Shown: positions 1-8,575, numbered from the stretch's first letter. The stretch: DNA of 47,955 nt from Patescibacteria group bacterium (GCA_035529375.1 DATKWU010000018.1:1-47955), one strand, 5' to 3'. Made by a program: numbers and translations. Notes: generated by a model from the letters alone, not told the origin.

Positions 1-1980
1 AAAAAATTAAGTAAATTAAACATTAAAACTTTTGAAGATCTTCTCTATCATTTTCCCTTTCGTTATGTTGATTATTCTTTGATCTCACCCATAGGTCGAA
101 TCCAAGCTGGAGAAATTGTCAGTATTCAAGGAAAAATTATCTCAATTAAAAACGAATATACCCGTCAGGGTAAAAAAATTCAAAAAGCGGTGGTGGCTGA
201 TGCCAGTGGCGAAATCCAAGCCGTTTGGTTTAACCAACCTTTTCTCGTCAAAATCATCATTCCAGGCCAAACAATTGGTTTATCAGGTAAAGCCGATTGG
301 TTCGGTCCCAATCTAGTTTTAGTTTCACCCGAATATGAAATTATCAAGGAAGGCTTAAGAGAAAAAAAAGAAACAGTCCATACTGGCAGATTGGTCCCCA
401 TTTATCATGAAACTTATAGTCTCTCTTCCAAATGGCTTCGCTCCCGGATAGCTCCGCTGATGAAAAAATTTGTTCCAGGTTTAAAAGAATTCTTACCTGT
501 CAAAATTAGCAAAAAATATAAGTTAGTTAAATTCAATCAGGCTCTGCAAAAAATTCATTTTCCGGCCAATCAAAAAGAGGCCCAAGAAGCAAGAAAGCGC
601 TTTGCTTTTGAAGAATTTTTTCTTCTTCAATTAGCCGCCTTGCAAAGAAAAAAGGCCTGGCAAAAATATCAACTAGCTTACAAATTCTATCTCGATCAAG
701 AAAAAATTCTTGAATTTACCAATAGTTTACCCTTTACCTTAACCCAGGCTCAAAAAAAGGCCTTTAGGGAAATCTTTACTGATCTTGAGAAGGATAAGCC
801 CATGAATCGCCTTCTTGAGGGTGATGTTGGCAGTGGTAAAACCGTGGTTGCCGCTGCCGCTATTTATCTTGCTTTTCTTAATAAAAACCAAGCCGCCCTG
901 ATGGCGCCAACTCAAATCCTTGCCAACCAACATTACCAAACTCTCAGTCAAATCCTTTCTCCTTTAGGCGTCAAAGTCGCCTTGCTGACGGCTTCCCAAA
1001 AGAAAACAGTAGGAAATTTTGATTGTCTTATCGGTACTCATGCCCTTATTTATCAAAGGGCTCAATTCAAGCAATTGGGTTTAGTTGTCATTGACGAACA
1101 GCACCGATTTGGTGTCGAACAAAGAGGTAAGTTGATTAAAAAAAACAAAGTACCCCACCTCCTAACCATGACCGCCACTCCCATTCCTCGAACCGTGGCT
1201 CTGACTCTTTACGGCGATTTAGATCTTTCTGTTTTAGACGAAATGCCTCCAGGCAGACAAAAAATTAAAACCTGGGTTGTCCCTCCCTATAAACGAGCTG
1301 CGGCCTACCAATGGCTCAGAGAGCAAATTAAGGATAAAGAAGATCAAGCCTTTATTGTCTGTCCTTTAATCGAAGAATCGGCTCATGAAACCATGCAATC
1401 AGTGAAAGCGGTCACCAGTGAAAAAGAAAGATTGGCCAAAGAAGTTTTTCCGGACCTGAGAATAGGCCTTCTCCATGGCCGACTCAAAAGTAAAGAAAAA
1501 GATAAAGTTTTTGAGAAATTTAGACAAGGAAAAATAGATATCCTTGTTTCCACGCCCGTGGTTGAAGTCGGAATTGACATTCCCACAGCCATAATTATGC
1601 TGGTTGAAGCCGCCGAGCGCTTTGGTTTGGCTCAACTTCACCAGTTAAGAGGTCGGGTGGGTCGGAGCGGTCAACAAGCTTACTGTCTCCTCTTCAGTGC
1701 AACGCCTAGTGAAAAATCTCTTAAAAGACTCAAAGCCTTAGAAAGAATTACAACCGGATCAGAGTTGGCCGAAATAGACCTAAAATTACGGGGACCAGGG
1801 GAAATCTATGGTACTCAACAACACGGTTTTTTTAATCTTCGCGTGGCCTCTTTTTCAGATCTAAAAATGATTAAAGAAACCCGCCAGGCAGCCGAAAAGA
1901 TTATTAAAGAAATCAAGTACTATCCCTCCTTGCAAGCCAGGCTCAAAAAAGATACAATTAAAGCCGTTGAACCAAATTAA
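1..1980 (+). CDS. recG: ATP-dependent DNA helicase RecG (5' end cut off by window)
   Basis: RecG unwinds and remodels stalled replication forks and Holliday junctions. The frame is open from base 1: codons upstream of the first possible start read LSKLNIKTFEDLLYHFPFRY, the typical RecG wedge-domain entry, so the gene begins left of the window and probably only a few dozen residues are missing. The 659 visible residues contain an OB-fold wedge domain, Walker A GDVGSGKT (about base 820), DEQH box (about 1090), TATPIPRT (about 1170) and the helicase C-terminal QLRGRVGR motif (about 1645), all in superfamily 2 order. It is followed after 15 nt by rpmF on the same strand, so it probably heads or belongs to the ribosome/RNA-processing cluster. 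All key helicase motifs are intact. Confidence 0.96.
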   Translation, partial: KKLSKLNIKTFEDLLYHFPFRYVDYSLISPIGRIQAGEIVSIQGKIISIKNEYTRQGKKIQKAVVADASGEIQAVWFNQPFLVKIIIPGQTIGLSGKADWFGPNLVLVSPEYEIIKEGLREKKETVHTGRLVPIYHETYSLSSKWLRSRIAPLMKKFVPGLKEFLPVKISKKYKLVKFNQALQKIHFPANQKEAQEARKRFAFEEFFLLQLAALQRKKAWQKYQLAYKFYLDQEKILEFTNSLPFTLTQAQKKAFREIFTDLEKDKPMNRLLEGDVGSGKTVVAAAAIYLAFLNKNQAALMAPTQILANQHYQTLSQILSPLGVKVALLTASQKKTVGNFDCLIGTHALIYQRAQFKQLGLVVIDEQHRFGVEQRGKLIKKNKVPHLLTMTATPIPRTVALTLYGDLDLSVLDEMPPGRQKIKTWVVPPYKRAAAYQWLREQIKDKEDQAFIVCPLIEESAHETMQSVKAVTSEKERLAKEVFPDLRIGLLHGRLKSKEKDKVFEKFRQGKIDILVSTPVVEVGIDIPTAIIMLVEAAERFGLAQLHQLRGRVGRSGQQAYCLLFSATPSEKSLKRLKALERITTGSELAEIDLKLRGPGEIYGTQQHGFFNLRVASFSDLKMIKETRQAAEKIIKEIKYYPSLQARLKKDTIKAVEPN

Positions 1981-1995
1981 AGAAAATAAATAAAC

Positions 1996-2199
1996 ATGGG
2001 AGCCTTACCAAAAAGAAGAATTTCAACCGCCAGAAAGGGGAAAAGAAGAGCGGCGATTAAATTAAAAAGGTCGCAACTCATTAATTGTCCTAACTGTAGT
2101 CAGCCAAAAAAACCTCATCAAGTTTGCCCGGCTTGTGGCTATTATAAGGGAAAAGAAGTGGTTAAACCTAAAGTTAAAAAAGGAAAGAAATCAACCTAG
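1996..2199 (+). CDS. rpmF: 50S ribosomal protein L32
   Basis: The 67-residue protein begins MGALPKRRISTARKGKRRA, the L32 signature, and carries a zinc ribbon of two CxxC pairs (CPNC and CPAC). It binds 23S rRNA in the large subunit. The lysine-rich tail after the ribbon is longer than in many L32 proteins. It lies 15 nt after recG and just before nusB, in a cluster of RNA and ribosome functions (L32, NusB, RNase III, S16, KhpA). Confidence 0.95.
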   Translation: MGALPKRRISTARKGKRRAAIKLKRSQLINCPNCSQPKKPHQVCPACGYYKGKEVVKPKVKKGKKST

Positions 2200-2209
2200 A
2201 GTAAAGGTT

Positions 2210-2614
2210 ATGAAAACGCCCTATGACCCCAGGCACATCAGAAGACAAAAAGCAATTAAAAACTTATTTCGTTGGAGTTTTCGATCTGATCAAAAGATTA
2301 AAAATGAATTGGCTAAGAAAATCCTTGTTAACAGCAAGAAGATTAACGAAATTATTGTTCAATCGGCCCCAGATTGGCCAATTGAACAAATTAATCGAGT
2401 TGATTTAGCCATTCTTCGATTAGCCATCTATGAGCTGGTAATTGTTAAAAAAGAGCCACCAAAAGTCATTATCGACGAAGCGGTTGAATTAGCCAAGCGT
2501 TATGGCAGCGAAAAAAGCTCTAGTTTTGTTAATGGGGTTTTGGGAACGGTTTTAAAAAAAGTCGAAAAAAAGGAAAAAGATAAAAAGACTGTTTCCCGGA
2601 AAAAATCAAAATGA
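2210..2614 (+). CDS. nusB: transcription antitermination factor NusB
   Basis: NusB is an all-helical RNA-binding protein that works with NusE/S10 on boxA RNA during rRNA antitermination. I choose the ATG at 2210 (134 aa, MKTPYDPRHIRRQKAIKNLF) rather than an earlier in-frame ATG at 2135, because the extra N-terminus would lie inside rpmF and looks non-homologous. The family motifs are the N-terminal helix with the RRxA-type pattern, DWPIEQINRVDLAILRLAIYEL in the middle, and the end motif PPKVIIDEAVELAKRYG...FVNGVLG. The stop overlaps the acpP start as ATGA, indicating translational coupling. Confidence 0.93.
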   Translation: MKTPYDPRHIRRQKAIKNLFRWSFRSDQKIKNELAKKILVNSKKINEIIVQSAPDWPIEQINRVDLAILRLAIYELVIVKKEPPKVIIDEAVELAKRYGSEKSSSFVNGVLGTVLKKVEKKEKDKKTVSRKKSK

Positions 2615-2847
2615 CCAAAGTTGAAGAAAAAATCATTAGTTTAATCTCGGAAAACCTAGGCGCCACTAAGGAAGAAATCACACCTAAATCAAGTCTTAGA
2701 AAAGATTTGGGTGCAGAAACTTTAATGATTTCTGATTTATTAGCCAAGATTCAGGAAACTTTTAATATCGACCTTGAAGAGATTGAGCCTGAAAAAGTCA
2801 AGTTTGTCGATCAATTGATTAATTTAGTGACTGCCGAAATCGAATGA
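2611..2847 (+). CDS. acpP: acyl carrier protein with Thr at the phosphopantetheine site
   Basis: The length (78 aa) and helical pattern match acyl carrier protein. The conserved segment normally reading DLGADSL is here DLGAETL, so the serine that receives 4'-phosphopantetheine is replaced by threonine and the preceding Asp by Glu. Acidic helix II residues follow (LLAKIQETFNIDLEEIE). ATGA overlaps on both sides couple it to nusB and rnc; acpP next to rnc is a common bacterial order. With the attachment residue changed, the protein may be unmodified and have a non-lipid role, or Thr may be modified weakly. The family call is firm, the activity is not. Confidence 0.82.
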   Translation: MTKVEEKIISLISENLGATKEEITPKSSLRKDLGAETLMISDLLAKIQETFNIDLEEIEPEKVKFVDQLINLVTAEIE

Positions 2848-3542
2848 AAAAAAATTTAGATATTCTTCAGCAAAATTTAGGAATAAAATTTAATCAGCCT
2901 CAATTACTGGCTCAGGCAATGGTCCACCGTTCTTATCTCAACGAAACAACCGGAGCTGATTTAGAATCCAACGAAAGACTGGAATTTTTAGGAGACGTCG
3001 TTCTTTCTTTTATTATTTCCAATTGGCTTTATCAGGAATTTCCCAATTATAAAGAGGGTCAGTTAACCAATCTTCGTTCTAATCTCGTCAGAACAACCAC
3101 CCTGGCAAAAATTGCTGATCAACTAAAAATTGGCCAAAACCTCCTGATGAGTCGAGGCGAAAAAAGCTCTGGGGGAGAAAAAAACCCTTCTCTCCTAGCT
3201 AATAGTCTCGAAGCGGTGATTGGGGCCATTTTTTTTGACCAGGGTCTTGCTAAAACAGAAGCCTTTGTCAAAAAGCAATTTAAATCATTTTTAGAAAAAA
3301 TTGTTGCCAAAGGAGAATTTAAAGACAGCAAAAGCCTCCTTCAGGAAAAACTCCAAGAAGAATTTAAAGAAACACCAATTTATAAGACCCTTAAAGAAGA
3401 AGGACCAGATCATGCTAAAATTTTTACGGTTGGTGTTTATAGTCAAGGTGATCTTTTAACTCAGGAAAAAGGAAAAAGCAAACAAGAGGCCGAAGAAAAA
3501 GCGGCCAAAGCTGCCCTTGAAAAAATAGAAGATAACCGTTAA
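2844..3542 (+). CDS. rnc: ribonuclease III
   Basis: Double-strand-specific endonuclease for rRNA precursors and structured mRNAs, 232 aa. The signature NERLEFLGDVVL (about residues 43-54) provides the catalytic Glu and Asp. The second acidic site, usually ADxxEA, reads ANSLEAVIGAIFFDQG, so the metal-binding Asp is Asn while the Glu is kept. A C-terminal double-stranded-RNA-binding domain covers about residues 155-230, with the terminal KSKQEAEEKAAKAAL helix. The start overlaps the acpP stop (ATGA). The Asp-to-Asn change is worth noting, but the overall family assignment is clear. Confidence 0.94.
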   Translation: MKKNLDILQQNLGIKFNQPQLLAQAMVHRSYLNETTGADLESNERLEFLGDVVLSFIISNWLYQEFPNYKEGQLTNLRSNLVRTTTLAKIADQLKIGQNLLMSRGEKSSGGEKNPSLLANSLEAVIGAIFFDQGLAKTEAFVKKQFKSFLEKIVAKGEFKDSKSLLQEKLQEEFKETPIYKTLKEEGPDHAKIFTVGVYSQGDLLTQEKGKSKQEAEEKAAKAALEKIEDNR

Positions 3543-3554
3543 AATTCTAGCATT

Positions 3555-3782
3555 ATGGTTAAAATTAGACTAACTCGAACCGGCAAAAGAAACGCTCCCT
3601 CTTACCGAATTGTGGTTATGGATTCCCGGACTAAGCGAAATGGACGGGTAATTGAAAATCTTGGTTTTTATGATCCCAAAACTAAACCCACTACCATTAA
3701 ATTCGATCGAAAAAGAGTTGATTATTGGCTTTCTCAAGGAGCCCAAATGACGGAAGTGGTCAAAAAACTATTAAAAAAATAG
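3555..3782 (+). CDS. rpsP: 30S ribosomal protein S16
   Basis: The 75-residue protein starts MVKIRLTRTGKRNAPSYRIV, the S16 signature, and contains the GRVIENLGFYDP motif. It is a small-subunit assembly protein. The gene lies 12 nt after rnc and 7 nt before khpA; an rpsP-khpA pair is a widespread arrangement. Confidence 0.96.
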   Translation: MVKIRLTRTGKRNAPSYRIVVMDSRTKRNGRVIENLGFYDPKTKPTTIKFDRKRVDYWLSQGAQMTEVVKKLLKK

Positions 3783-3789
3783 AGGATTC

Positions 3790-4026
3790 ATGAAACAACT
3801 CCTAGAATTCTTAATCAAGTCAATTGTTGAAAAGCCTCAAGCAGTTAAAATTAAAGAAGAAGAAAAAGAAAACTTCGCTGAATATTCGATCAAGGTTGAC
3901 CCTGAAGATATAAAAATTGTCATTGGTAAAAACGGTCAAACCATCCGCGCGATTCGCACCTTAGCCAAAACCAAAGCCATTAAACAAGGCAAAAAGATTA
4001 ATCTTAAATTAGAAGAAAATCAGTAA
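3790..4026 (+). CDS. khpA: KH-domain RNA-binding protein KhpA
   Basis: A 78-residue single type II KH domain with the nucleic-acid-binding GxxG loop as IGKNGQTIRAIRTL (about residues 46-59). Family members (KhpA/YlqC) bind RNA together with KhpB and influence cell division and ribosome maturation. Position right after rpsP is typical. A short GAGGA element precedes the ATG. The last 7 nt overlap the end of the convergent pilO gene, so there is no room for a terminator between the two transcription units. Confidence 0.9.
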   Translation: MKQLLEFLIKSIVEKPQAVKIKEEEKENFAEYSIKVDPEDIKIVIGKNGQTIRAIRTLAKTKAIKQGKKINLKLEENQ

Positions 4027-4748
4027 GTAAAGGGATTTTCCTTGCCGCTCGTTATTAAGGGTAGACTCGTTTGGCTCAAAACCGTCAGGTAGCCTTTAAT
4101 TTTCTGATAGACCTCTTCCTCTTCCGAACTGATGGGAATAATCGTCCGATCAGCTTTGCCGATAAATTCAGGTGAGGCAAGATAGTAAGTCTCCAATTCA
4201 AGCTTGCTTTCAAAAATATCTTCCTCTTGATTAAGACTGATTTGCCTAATCCGCATTAAGGGCGAGATTGACTCGACAGACTTAAAGAATTCATATAAAT
4301 CTCCACGATCACCACTAACACTTAAACTAATTGTCAACGAAGGAAAACTTTCTTTGTTCCCCTTGGTTTGAATTTTTCCCGACTCAGTTGATATCTCGCC
4401 GATTTGAACATCCAGACCATGAATCTCTAAATCATTTTCACTAGCTAAACTTCTTAAGCTAGCAAAGATGAGGGGTCCGTTTTTATCAATAGGCAAAACT
4501 TTGACTATCTGATTAGCTCTTGCCTCTAGCTCACTTCGATCATAGCCTTGTAAAATGGCCATCTTCTGCGATAATTGAGCTAATTCATCCTTTTGTTTAC
4601 CCAGTTCTCCTCTTACCTTTAAAATCTCACCAAGTTTTGGCTTGACTACCAAAACGCCTGACAAAACGATTAGAACAATGACAATCAGAGGGAAAAGAAA
4701 TTCCCGAAACTTGGACAAACCTGGTAATTTATTGATTCCTATCTTCAT
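4020..4748 (-). CDS. pilO: type IV pilus inner-membrane protein PilO
   Basis: The 242-aa protein has one N-terminal transmembrane helix (about residues 14-35, FLFPLIVIVLIVLSGVLVV), then a coiled coil (LKVRGELGKQKDELAQLSQK) and a periplasmic alpha/beta domain with LTISLSVSGDRGDLYEFFKS, typical of PilO. It forms the alignment complex with PilM and PilN that links the cytoplasmic motor to the pilus. It is the last gene of the pilMNO trio and of the whole pilus locus, 6 nt after pilN. No secretin or PilP gene follows, as expected for a cell without a classical outer membrane. Confidence 0.85.
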   Translation of the reverse strand: MKIGINKLPGLSKFREFLFPLIVIVLIVLSGVLVVKPKLGEILKVRGELGKQKDELAQLSQKMAILQGYDRSELEARANQIVKVLPIDKNGPLIFASLRSLASENDLEIHGLDVQIGEISTESGKIQTKGNKESFPSLTISLSVSGDRGDLYEFFKSVESISPLMRIRQISLNQEEDIFESKLELETYYLASPEFIGKADRTIIPISSEEEEVYQKIKGYLTVLSQTSLPLITSGKENPFTY

Positions 4749-4754
4749 TTTTAT

Positions 4755-5297
4755 TTAATCAACCAAAACTTCAAAATTAAAATTATAGATACCGTCTTCT
4801 TGTCGGCCAGCGGAAACCAGAGTACTGCTGGTGACGTCACCATCATCAACCGCTTCTTTTAAACTCTTTAAAAAAGACGACAAGGCTGGCGCATTATCGG
4901 CTAAGCCTGAAAAAATTATTTCTCCATTAGAATTCCACTTTACACTTTCCAAGGCGATTCCTTGAATCATTAAATCATCTAAGTAATTAAGCCAATGCTC
5001 AGGTTGGGGAGTCTCAGTTCCCACTAATCTGGATAAGACTGAAAGACGCTGCTTAACCAGAAACTGCAATGACTCCATTTCTTCTAGACTGACTAACTCC
5101 GCCTTTTTTACGGCAATCTTTTTAGTCACTACTTGGGATTCGCGAGTGATTACTAGTCCGTATGAGAAAACTACAGCTACCAACAAACAATAAAGGACAA
5201 TTAAAAAAATCGTGCCTATCTTCAAAAGGAAACTTTTTCTTTTTTCTGTGGGAGAAAGTTTATCTGCTTGGAGAAGATTAATTTCTTTTGCCGCCAT
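4755..5297 (-). CDS. pilN: type IV pilus protein PilN
   Basis: 180 aa. The short cytoplasmic N-terminus AAKEINLLQADKLSP carries the conserved INLL motif that docks into PilM. One transmembrane helix follows (about residues 25-50, IGTIFLIVLYCLLVAVVFSYG), then a coiled coil and a small ferredoxin-like periplasmic domain. It sits 3 nt after pilM and 6 nt before pilO, so all three are co-translated. The fold assignment relies on the INLL motif, topology and gene order. Confidence 0.86.
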   Translation of the reverse strand: MAAKEINLLQADKLSPTEKRKSFLLKIGTIFLIVLYCLLVAVVFSYGLVITRESQVVTKKIAVKKAELVSLEEMESLQFLVKQRLSVLSRLVGTETPQPEHWLNYLDDLMIQGIALESVKWNSNGEIIFSGLADNAPALSSFLKSLKEAVDDGDVTSSTLVSAGRQEDGIYNFNFEVLVD

Positions 5298-5300
5298 TAA

Positions 5301-6320
5301 TTAAACCTCTTTCATTGCTAAACCAATCGCGGTTGCATAAAGGAATGTTTGAACTTGACTAAGCTGTTTTCTCAAAGTTTCATCCATCTTAATCTGATTA
5401 AAAGCATCACCAACTTGAATCTCTAGGCTTAACTTTGAAGCCATAACACTGACTGCTTCCGGCAAGCCAGCCGTACCACCACTAAGGATAACCCGTTTGA
5501 TTGTTTTTTGGGTTTCGGAACGAAAATATTCAATTGTTTTCTCAATCTCGTTAACAATAACATCAAGAATTGGACCAATGGCCCCCTTAACTTTACCTTC
5601 TAACTTCTTCGGGTCAACACCATAAGCCTTTTTGTAAGCCTCTGCCTGACTCGGATCTAGTCCCAAGCTGGTAGCAATTGCTCTCGTCAAGGCTTCACCA
5701 CCAGTGCTGACGGAACGAGAAAAAACAACCAAGCCTTTTTCAACCACGGCCATGTCAGTCGCCTTAGCTCCTAAATCCACCACCAAAGCCGCTTCTCCTT
5801 CTGGCCCAACCAAACCCCTGGCCAGAGCAACAATTTCTGTCTCTAAACTGACCGGATTTAAACCAGCTGTCTTAAGAACCTTTAAAGTTTTTTCAACAAG
5901 TCTCGTTGGCGCCGCCACAATCAAAACTTGAATTTTCTCTTGATTATTAACATTAATTCGCCCCACTACTTGATGAGCTAAAGTCGCTTCCTCTAAAGGA
6001 ATGGGTACGTATTGCTCTGCCTCCCACTTAATGGCTGATTTTAACTCCTCTTCAGACAAGGGTGGTAAATTAATCGTCCGGGTAAAAACCTGATCTTGAG
6101 GAAGGGCTGTGTTCACGTTATTAGTGGAAATCTTAGCTTCGCTTTGAAGTTTTTTAATTGCCTCGGCTAGGGCGGTCAGATCAGTATCCGCCTCTGAAGC
6201 CAGTCCTTTTTGAGTTGAGGGACTTGAACCAAAAGCCACTAAACGATACTCCTTGCCGCTTTTAGCTAGCTGGACAACTTTAAGATTATAGGAACCAATA
6301 TCTAAACCAAAAAATTCCAT
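5301..6320 (-). CDS. pilM: type IV pilus assembly protein PilM (actin-like ATPase)
   Basis: 339 aa with the actin/FtsA fold: phosphate-1 motif FGLDIGSYNLKVVQL (residues 3-17), TFTRTINLPPLSEEEL segment, phosphate-2 VVDLGAKATDMAVV (about 190-203), and adenosine motif VILSGGTAGLPE (about 280-291). PilM binds ATP and the PilN tail on the cytoplasmic face and connects the ATPases to the inner-membrane complex. It is the first gene of the pilMNO trio, directly downstream of the minor-pilin run. The short gaps of 3-7 nt point to one operon. Confidence 0.93.
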   Translation of the reverse strand: MEFFGLDIGSYNLKVVQLAKSGKEYRLVAFGSSPSTQKGLASEADTDLTALAEAIKKLQSEAKISTNNVNTALPQDQVFTRTINLPPLSEEELKSAIKWEAEQYVPIPLEEATLAHQVVGRINVNNQEKIQVLIVAAPTRLVEKTLKVLKTAGLNPVSLETEIVALARGLVGPEGEAALVVDLGAKATDMAVVEKGLVVFSRSVSTGGEALTRAIATSLGLDPSQAEAYKKAYGVDPKKLEGKVKGAIGPILDVIVNEIEKTIEYFRSETQKTIKRVILSGGTAGLPEAVSVMASKLSLEIQVGDAFNQIKMDETLRKQLSQVQTFLYATAIGLAMKEV

Positions 6321-6327
6321 GGGCAGA

Positions 6328-7179
6328 TTATGATTTTATCAAATCCTCTTCGCTAAATAAGACGTAATCAAAAATGGCTGGCGGCGCTTCAAAGAGCTGA
6401 CATTGTTCTACCTTTCGGCTAATACCCGCGCCTACATCCGAGGCGGTTACTTGGTAGCATTGACCTTGAAGAGGCAAGTCGGCATCGCCTCTAATCGCTA
6501 AAGCTTGTTCTACATCATTATAAATGAGTTTTAGTCTCAAGGCATAACTGCCACTAGGGATACTTACTGTAGCTTTAAAGGGAAAAGTAAAAGTCTGGTC
6601 ATCAATAGTAAGCGATTCACCTGAACTAGCCAGCGTAAAATTGTTACTTGTCGTTCTGTTTGAATCAGGGTCAAAAGCAGATTTAGTCGTCTTAAACTCA
6701 CCATCATTATAAATAATGGTTGCTTCTAAAGCTGGAGTGGTAGGTTCATTAGCTACTTGATCTTCATTACCCCAGAAAATTTCGATTGTCCCGCCATCCT
6801 GGTAAAAACCTGAAGAGGGGTTAAGGTCACCAGTAGTTTCATCGTGATCAATTAACCAAATTGTCTGAGTTTTACCAGCATCAATCTCTTTAGGAAACCG
6901 AAAACTGTTTTTACCACTTCCACCTAAAGAAATTGTTTCAGCAGCAATCGTAAAGTCTTCTGCTGAAAAATCCGGTAAGTCCTGACCAGCTAAAAGGCTT
7001 TCTAAACCCGCTTCGGCTACTGAAAAAGCCCTGGCTGATTCTTCTTGCTCTTGAGAAAGACGAATATCAGTCACTGAACGGGAAACAACTGACAGACCAA
7101 TTGTCAAAGCTACGGCCATAATTAATAAAATTACTAATAAAGCTTGGCCTGAATTAGTTTTTTTCTTCATCTCTTCCAT
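6328..7179 (-). CDS. PilX-like pilus-associated protein
   Basis: 283 aa. The N-terminus SGQALLVILLIMAVALTIGLSVVSRS (about residues 10-35) resembles PilX-type proteins: a Gly before a hydrophobic helix but without the Glu at mature position 5, followed by an AFSVAEAGLESLL helix. The rest is a beta-rich extracytoplasmic domain with few cysteines. Family members are processed pilin-like proteins that prime or tip the pilus. It lies between the prepilin run and pilM. The assignment comes from the N-terminus and context; the C-terminal domain is not recognised. A second in-frame ATG three codons in has a better purine-rich upstream region. Confidence 0.7.
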   Translation of the reverse strand: MEEMKKKTNSGQALLVILLIMAVALTIGLSVVSRSVTDIRLSQEQEESARAFSVAEAGLESLLAGQDLPDFSAEDFTIAAETISLGGSGKNSFRFPKEIDAGKTQTIWLIDHDETTGDLNPSSGFYQDGGTIEIFWGNEDQVANEPTTPALEATIIYNDGEFKTTKSAFDPDSNRTTSNNFTLASSGESLTIDDQTFTFPFKATVSIPSGSYALRLKLIYNDVEQALAIRGDADLPLQGQCYQVTASDVGAGISRKVEQCQLFEAPPAIFDYVLFSEEDLIKS

Positions 7180-7211
7180 TCTAATGAGATAACTAGCTCT
7201 CTGTCAAATAA

Positions 7212-7718
7212 TTACTCGGGAATATTCCTCAAACTGATCGTTGTTTTAAAATCAATCACCGCTCCTTCTTCTGGATGACCCACACTGGCACCGCTTAAGA
7301 GAGTGAAACTAATCGCCACCACATCGGGATCAAGATCCCCATCTTCCCGACAATCAAAAGCACAACTGCTAAGTGTCAGTCCGCCACTAATTAATTCGCC
7401 TGAGTTTGAACTGATGGTACTGCTATCACAACTAAATTCAGTTGAACCACCATCAGGATTTTTAATTTTTATCCTGGTCATCCCTAACTCACATGTCTGT
7501 TCATTACTGTTTTCTTCAAGATAACGGGCGTTTCTAATCATTCTTTCCATCACCCCTAGGGCATAATCACCGTTTTGTTTAACTGCACTGACGGTTTTTG
7601 ATTTGGTTGAGCCCCTTAATAAACTAAAAAAGCTACCTGAACCAATAACCGCAATAATGCCAAAAAGACTAACCACCACCAAGATTTCAATTAAAGTAAA
7701 ACCCTTTTTCTTTACCAT
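7212..7718 (-). CDS. type IV prepilin-like protein (PilW/GspJ-like)
   Basis: 168 aa. The class III signal is MVKKKG|FTLIEILVVVSL with Gly(-1), Phe(+1) and Glu(+5), so it should be cut and N-methylated by the PilD encoded upstream. The mature domain has a helix KTVSAVKQNGDYALGVMERMIRNAR, typical of PilW/GspJ-type minor pilins, then a beta domain with a few cysteines. The start overlaps the end of the preceding gene by 7 nt, so it is coupled to it. Confidence 0.82.
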   Translation of the reverse strand: MVKKKGFTLIEILVVVSLFGIIAVIGSGSFFSLLRGSTKSKTVSAVKQNGDYALGVMERMIRNARYLEENSNEQTCELGMTRIKIKNPDGGSTEFSCDSSTISSNSGELISGGLTLSSCAFDCREDGDLDPDVVAISFTLLSGASVGHPEEGAVIDFKTTISLRNIPE

Positions 7719-8083
7719 CTGGTTAAATAAGTTTCTAAGTTTGACTTATGCGTCCCCTTAGCATCTACCCAGGTAACAGTCACAATGACCCTGACGCGAT
7801 CAACAACATTAGACTCACAAGTCACTGTTCTGGTAAAACCCTCAATCTCCTCGAATGACGGACAGCTACCAGCAAAAAAAGAATCAGGATCGCTATCTCT
7901 AAAGGCTCTGACTTCTTCAATTGCCTCTCGGGCGTATTGAGTAGCCAGAGATTGTTTGCTAGCAAAAGTCATATTTCGAACAGAAATGGTCGTCGCCGTA
8001 ACCAAAGCAAGAATCACCAAAACGGTCACGGCTATCGCCGCTAAAACCTCAATTAAAGACTGGCCTGATTCTTGTTTTTTCAT
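7712..8083 (-). CDS. type IV prepilin-like protein (PilV/GspI-like)
   Basis: 123 aa. The signal reads MKKQESG|QSLIEVLAAIAVT: Gly(-1) and Glu(+5) are kept but the usual Phe(+1) is Gln, as in PilV-type minor pilins. The helix continues with ATQYAREAIEEVRAFRDSD, a common PilV pattern. One cysteine pair lies in the C-terminal half (about residues 69 and 84). It starts one base after the stop of the upstream gene. A PilV/PilW/PilX-like succession matches a minor-pilin priming complex. Confidence 0.8.
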   Translation of the reverse strand: MKKQESGQSLIEVLAAIAVTVLVILALVTATTISVRNMTFASKQSLATQYAREAIEEVRAFRDSDPDSFFAGSCPSFEEIEGFTRTVTCESNVVDRVRVIVTVTWVDAKGTHKSNLETYLTRW

Positions 8084-8566
8084 TTATTCAGAGATTAAAT
8101 CAATCTTACCATCAGGATAAACTTCTAAATTCTTTGTTGTCCCATAACCTGATAAAGTAATGGTAGCGCCTGATTCTTCTTGAATATCCGTTCCACCAGT
8201 AATCGGTTTAAACAAAATACCATCTTCCGGACTTTCTGTGATTTTTACTCCTGATGACAACTGAGTATCGCTAATAAGTTTCAAATCCAGACCACCACCA
8301 CAACTTGAATAAAGAACGTAGTTACCCGGACTAAAGTCAACTAAAACACCATCAAAAACTCCTTCAGTACATTCTTTTTTACCTGACAAAGCCTTGCTTC
8401 GAGCATCAGTTAAATCAGTTTTCAATTCTAAAATTGCTTGTTCCAAGATTTGCTGACGATTAAACTTCATGTACTGAGCCAAACCAAGAGAGAACAAAAT
8501 GGCCATCACTGAAACAACTACCAAAATTTCAATGAGAGTAAAACCTGACTTTTTCTTTATCATCAA
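8084..8566 (-). CDS. type IV prepilin-like protein (PilE/GspH type), paralogue of next gene
   Basis: 160 aa. Class III signal KKSG|FTLIEILVVVSVMAI, then the helix LGLAQYMKFNRQQ and a GspH/FimT-like domain (LKTDLTDARSKALSGKKECTEGVFDGVLV). The same stretch with small changes occurs in the neighbouring gene at 8576-9421, and 29 nt of DNA are identical (8454-8482 and 9297-9325), so the two arose by tandem duplication. This copy ends right after the beta domain, without the Cys-rich extension of its partner. Confidence 0.84.
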   Translation of the reverse strand: MMIKKKSGFTLIEILVVVSVMAILFSLGLAQYMKFNRQQILEQAILELKTDLTDARSKALSGKKECTEGVFDGVLVDFSPGNYVLYSSCGGGLDLKLISDTQLSSGVKITESPEDGILFKPITGGTDIQEESGATITLSGYGTTKNLEVYPDGKIDLISE

Positions 8567-8575
8567 AAAAGATTA

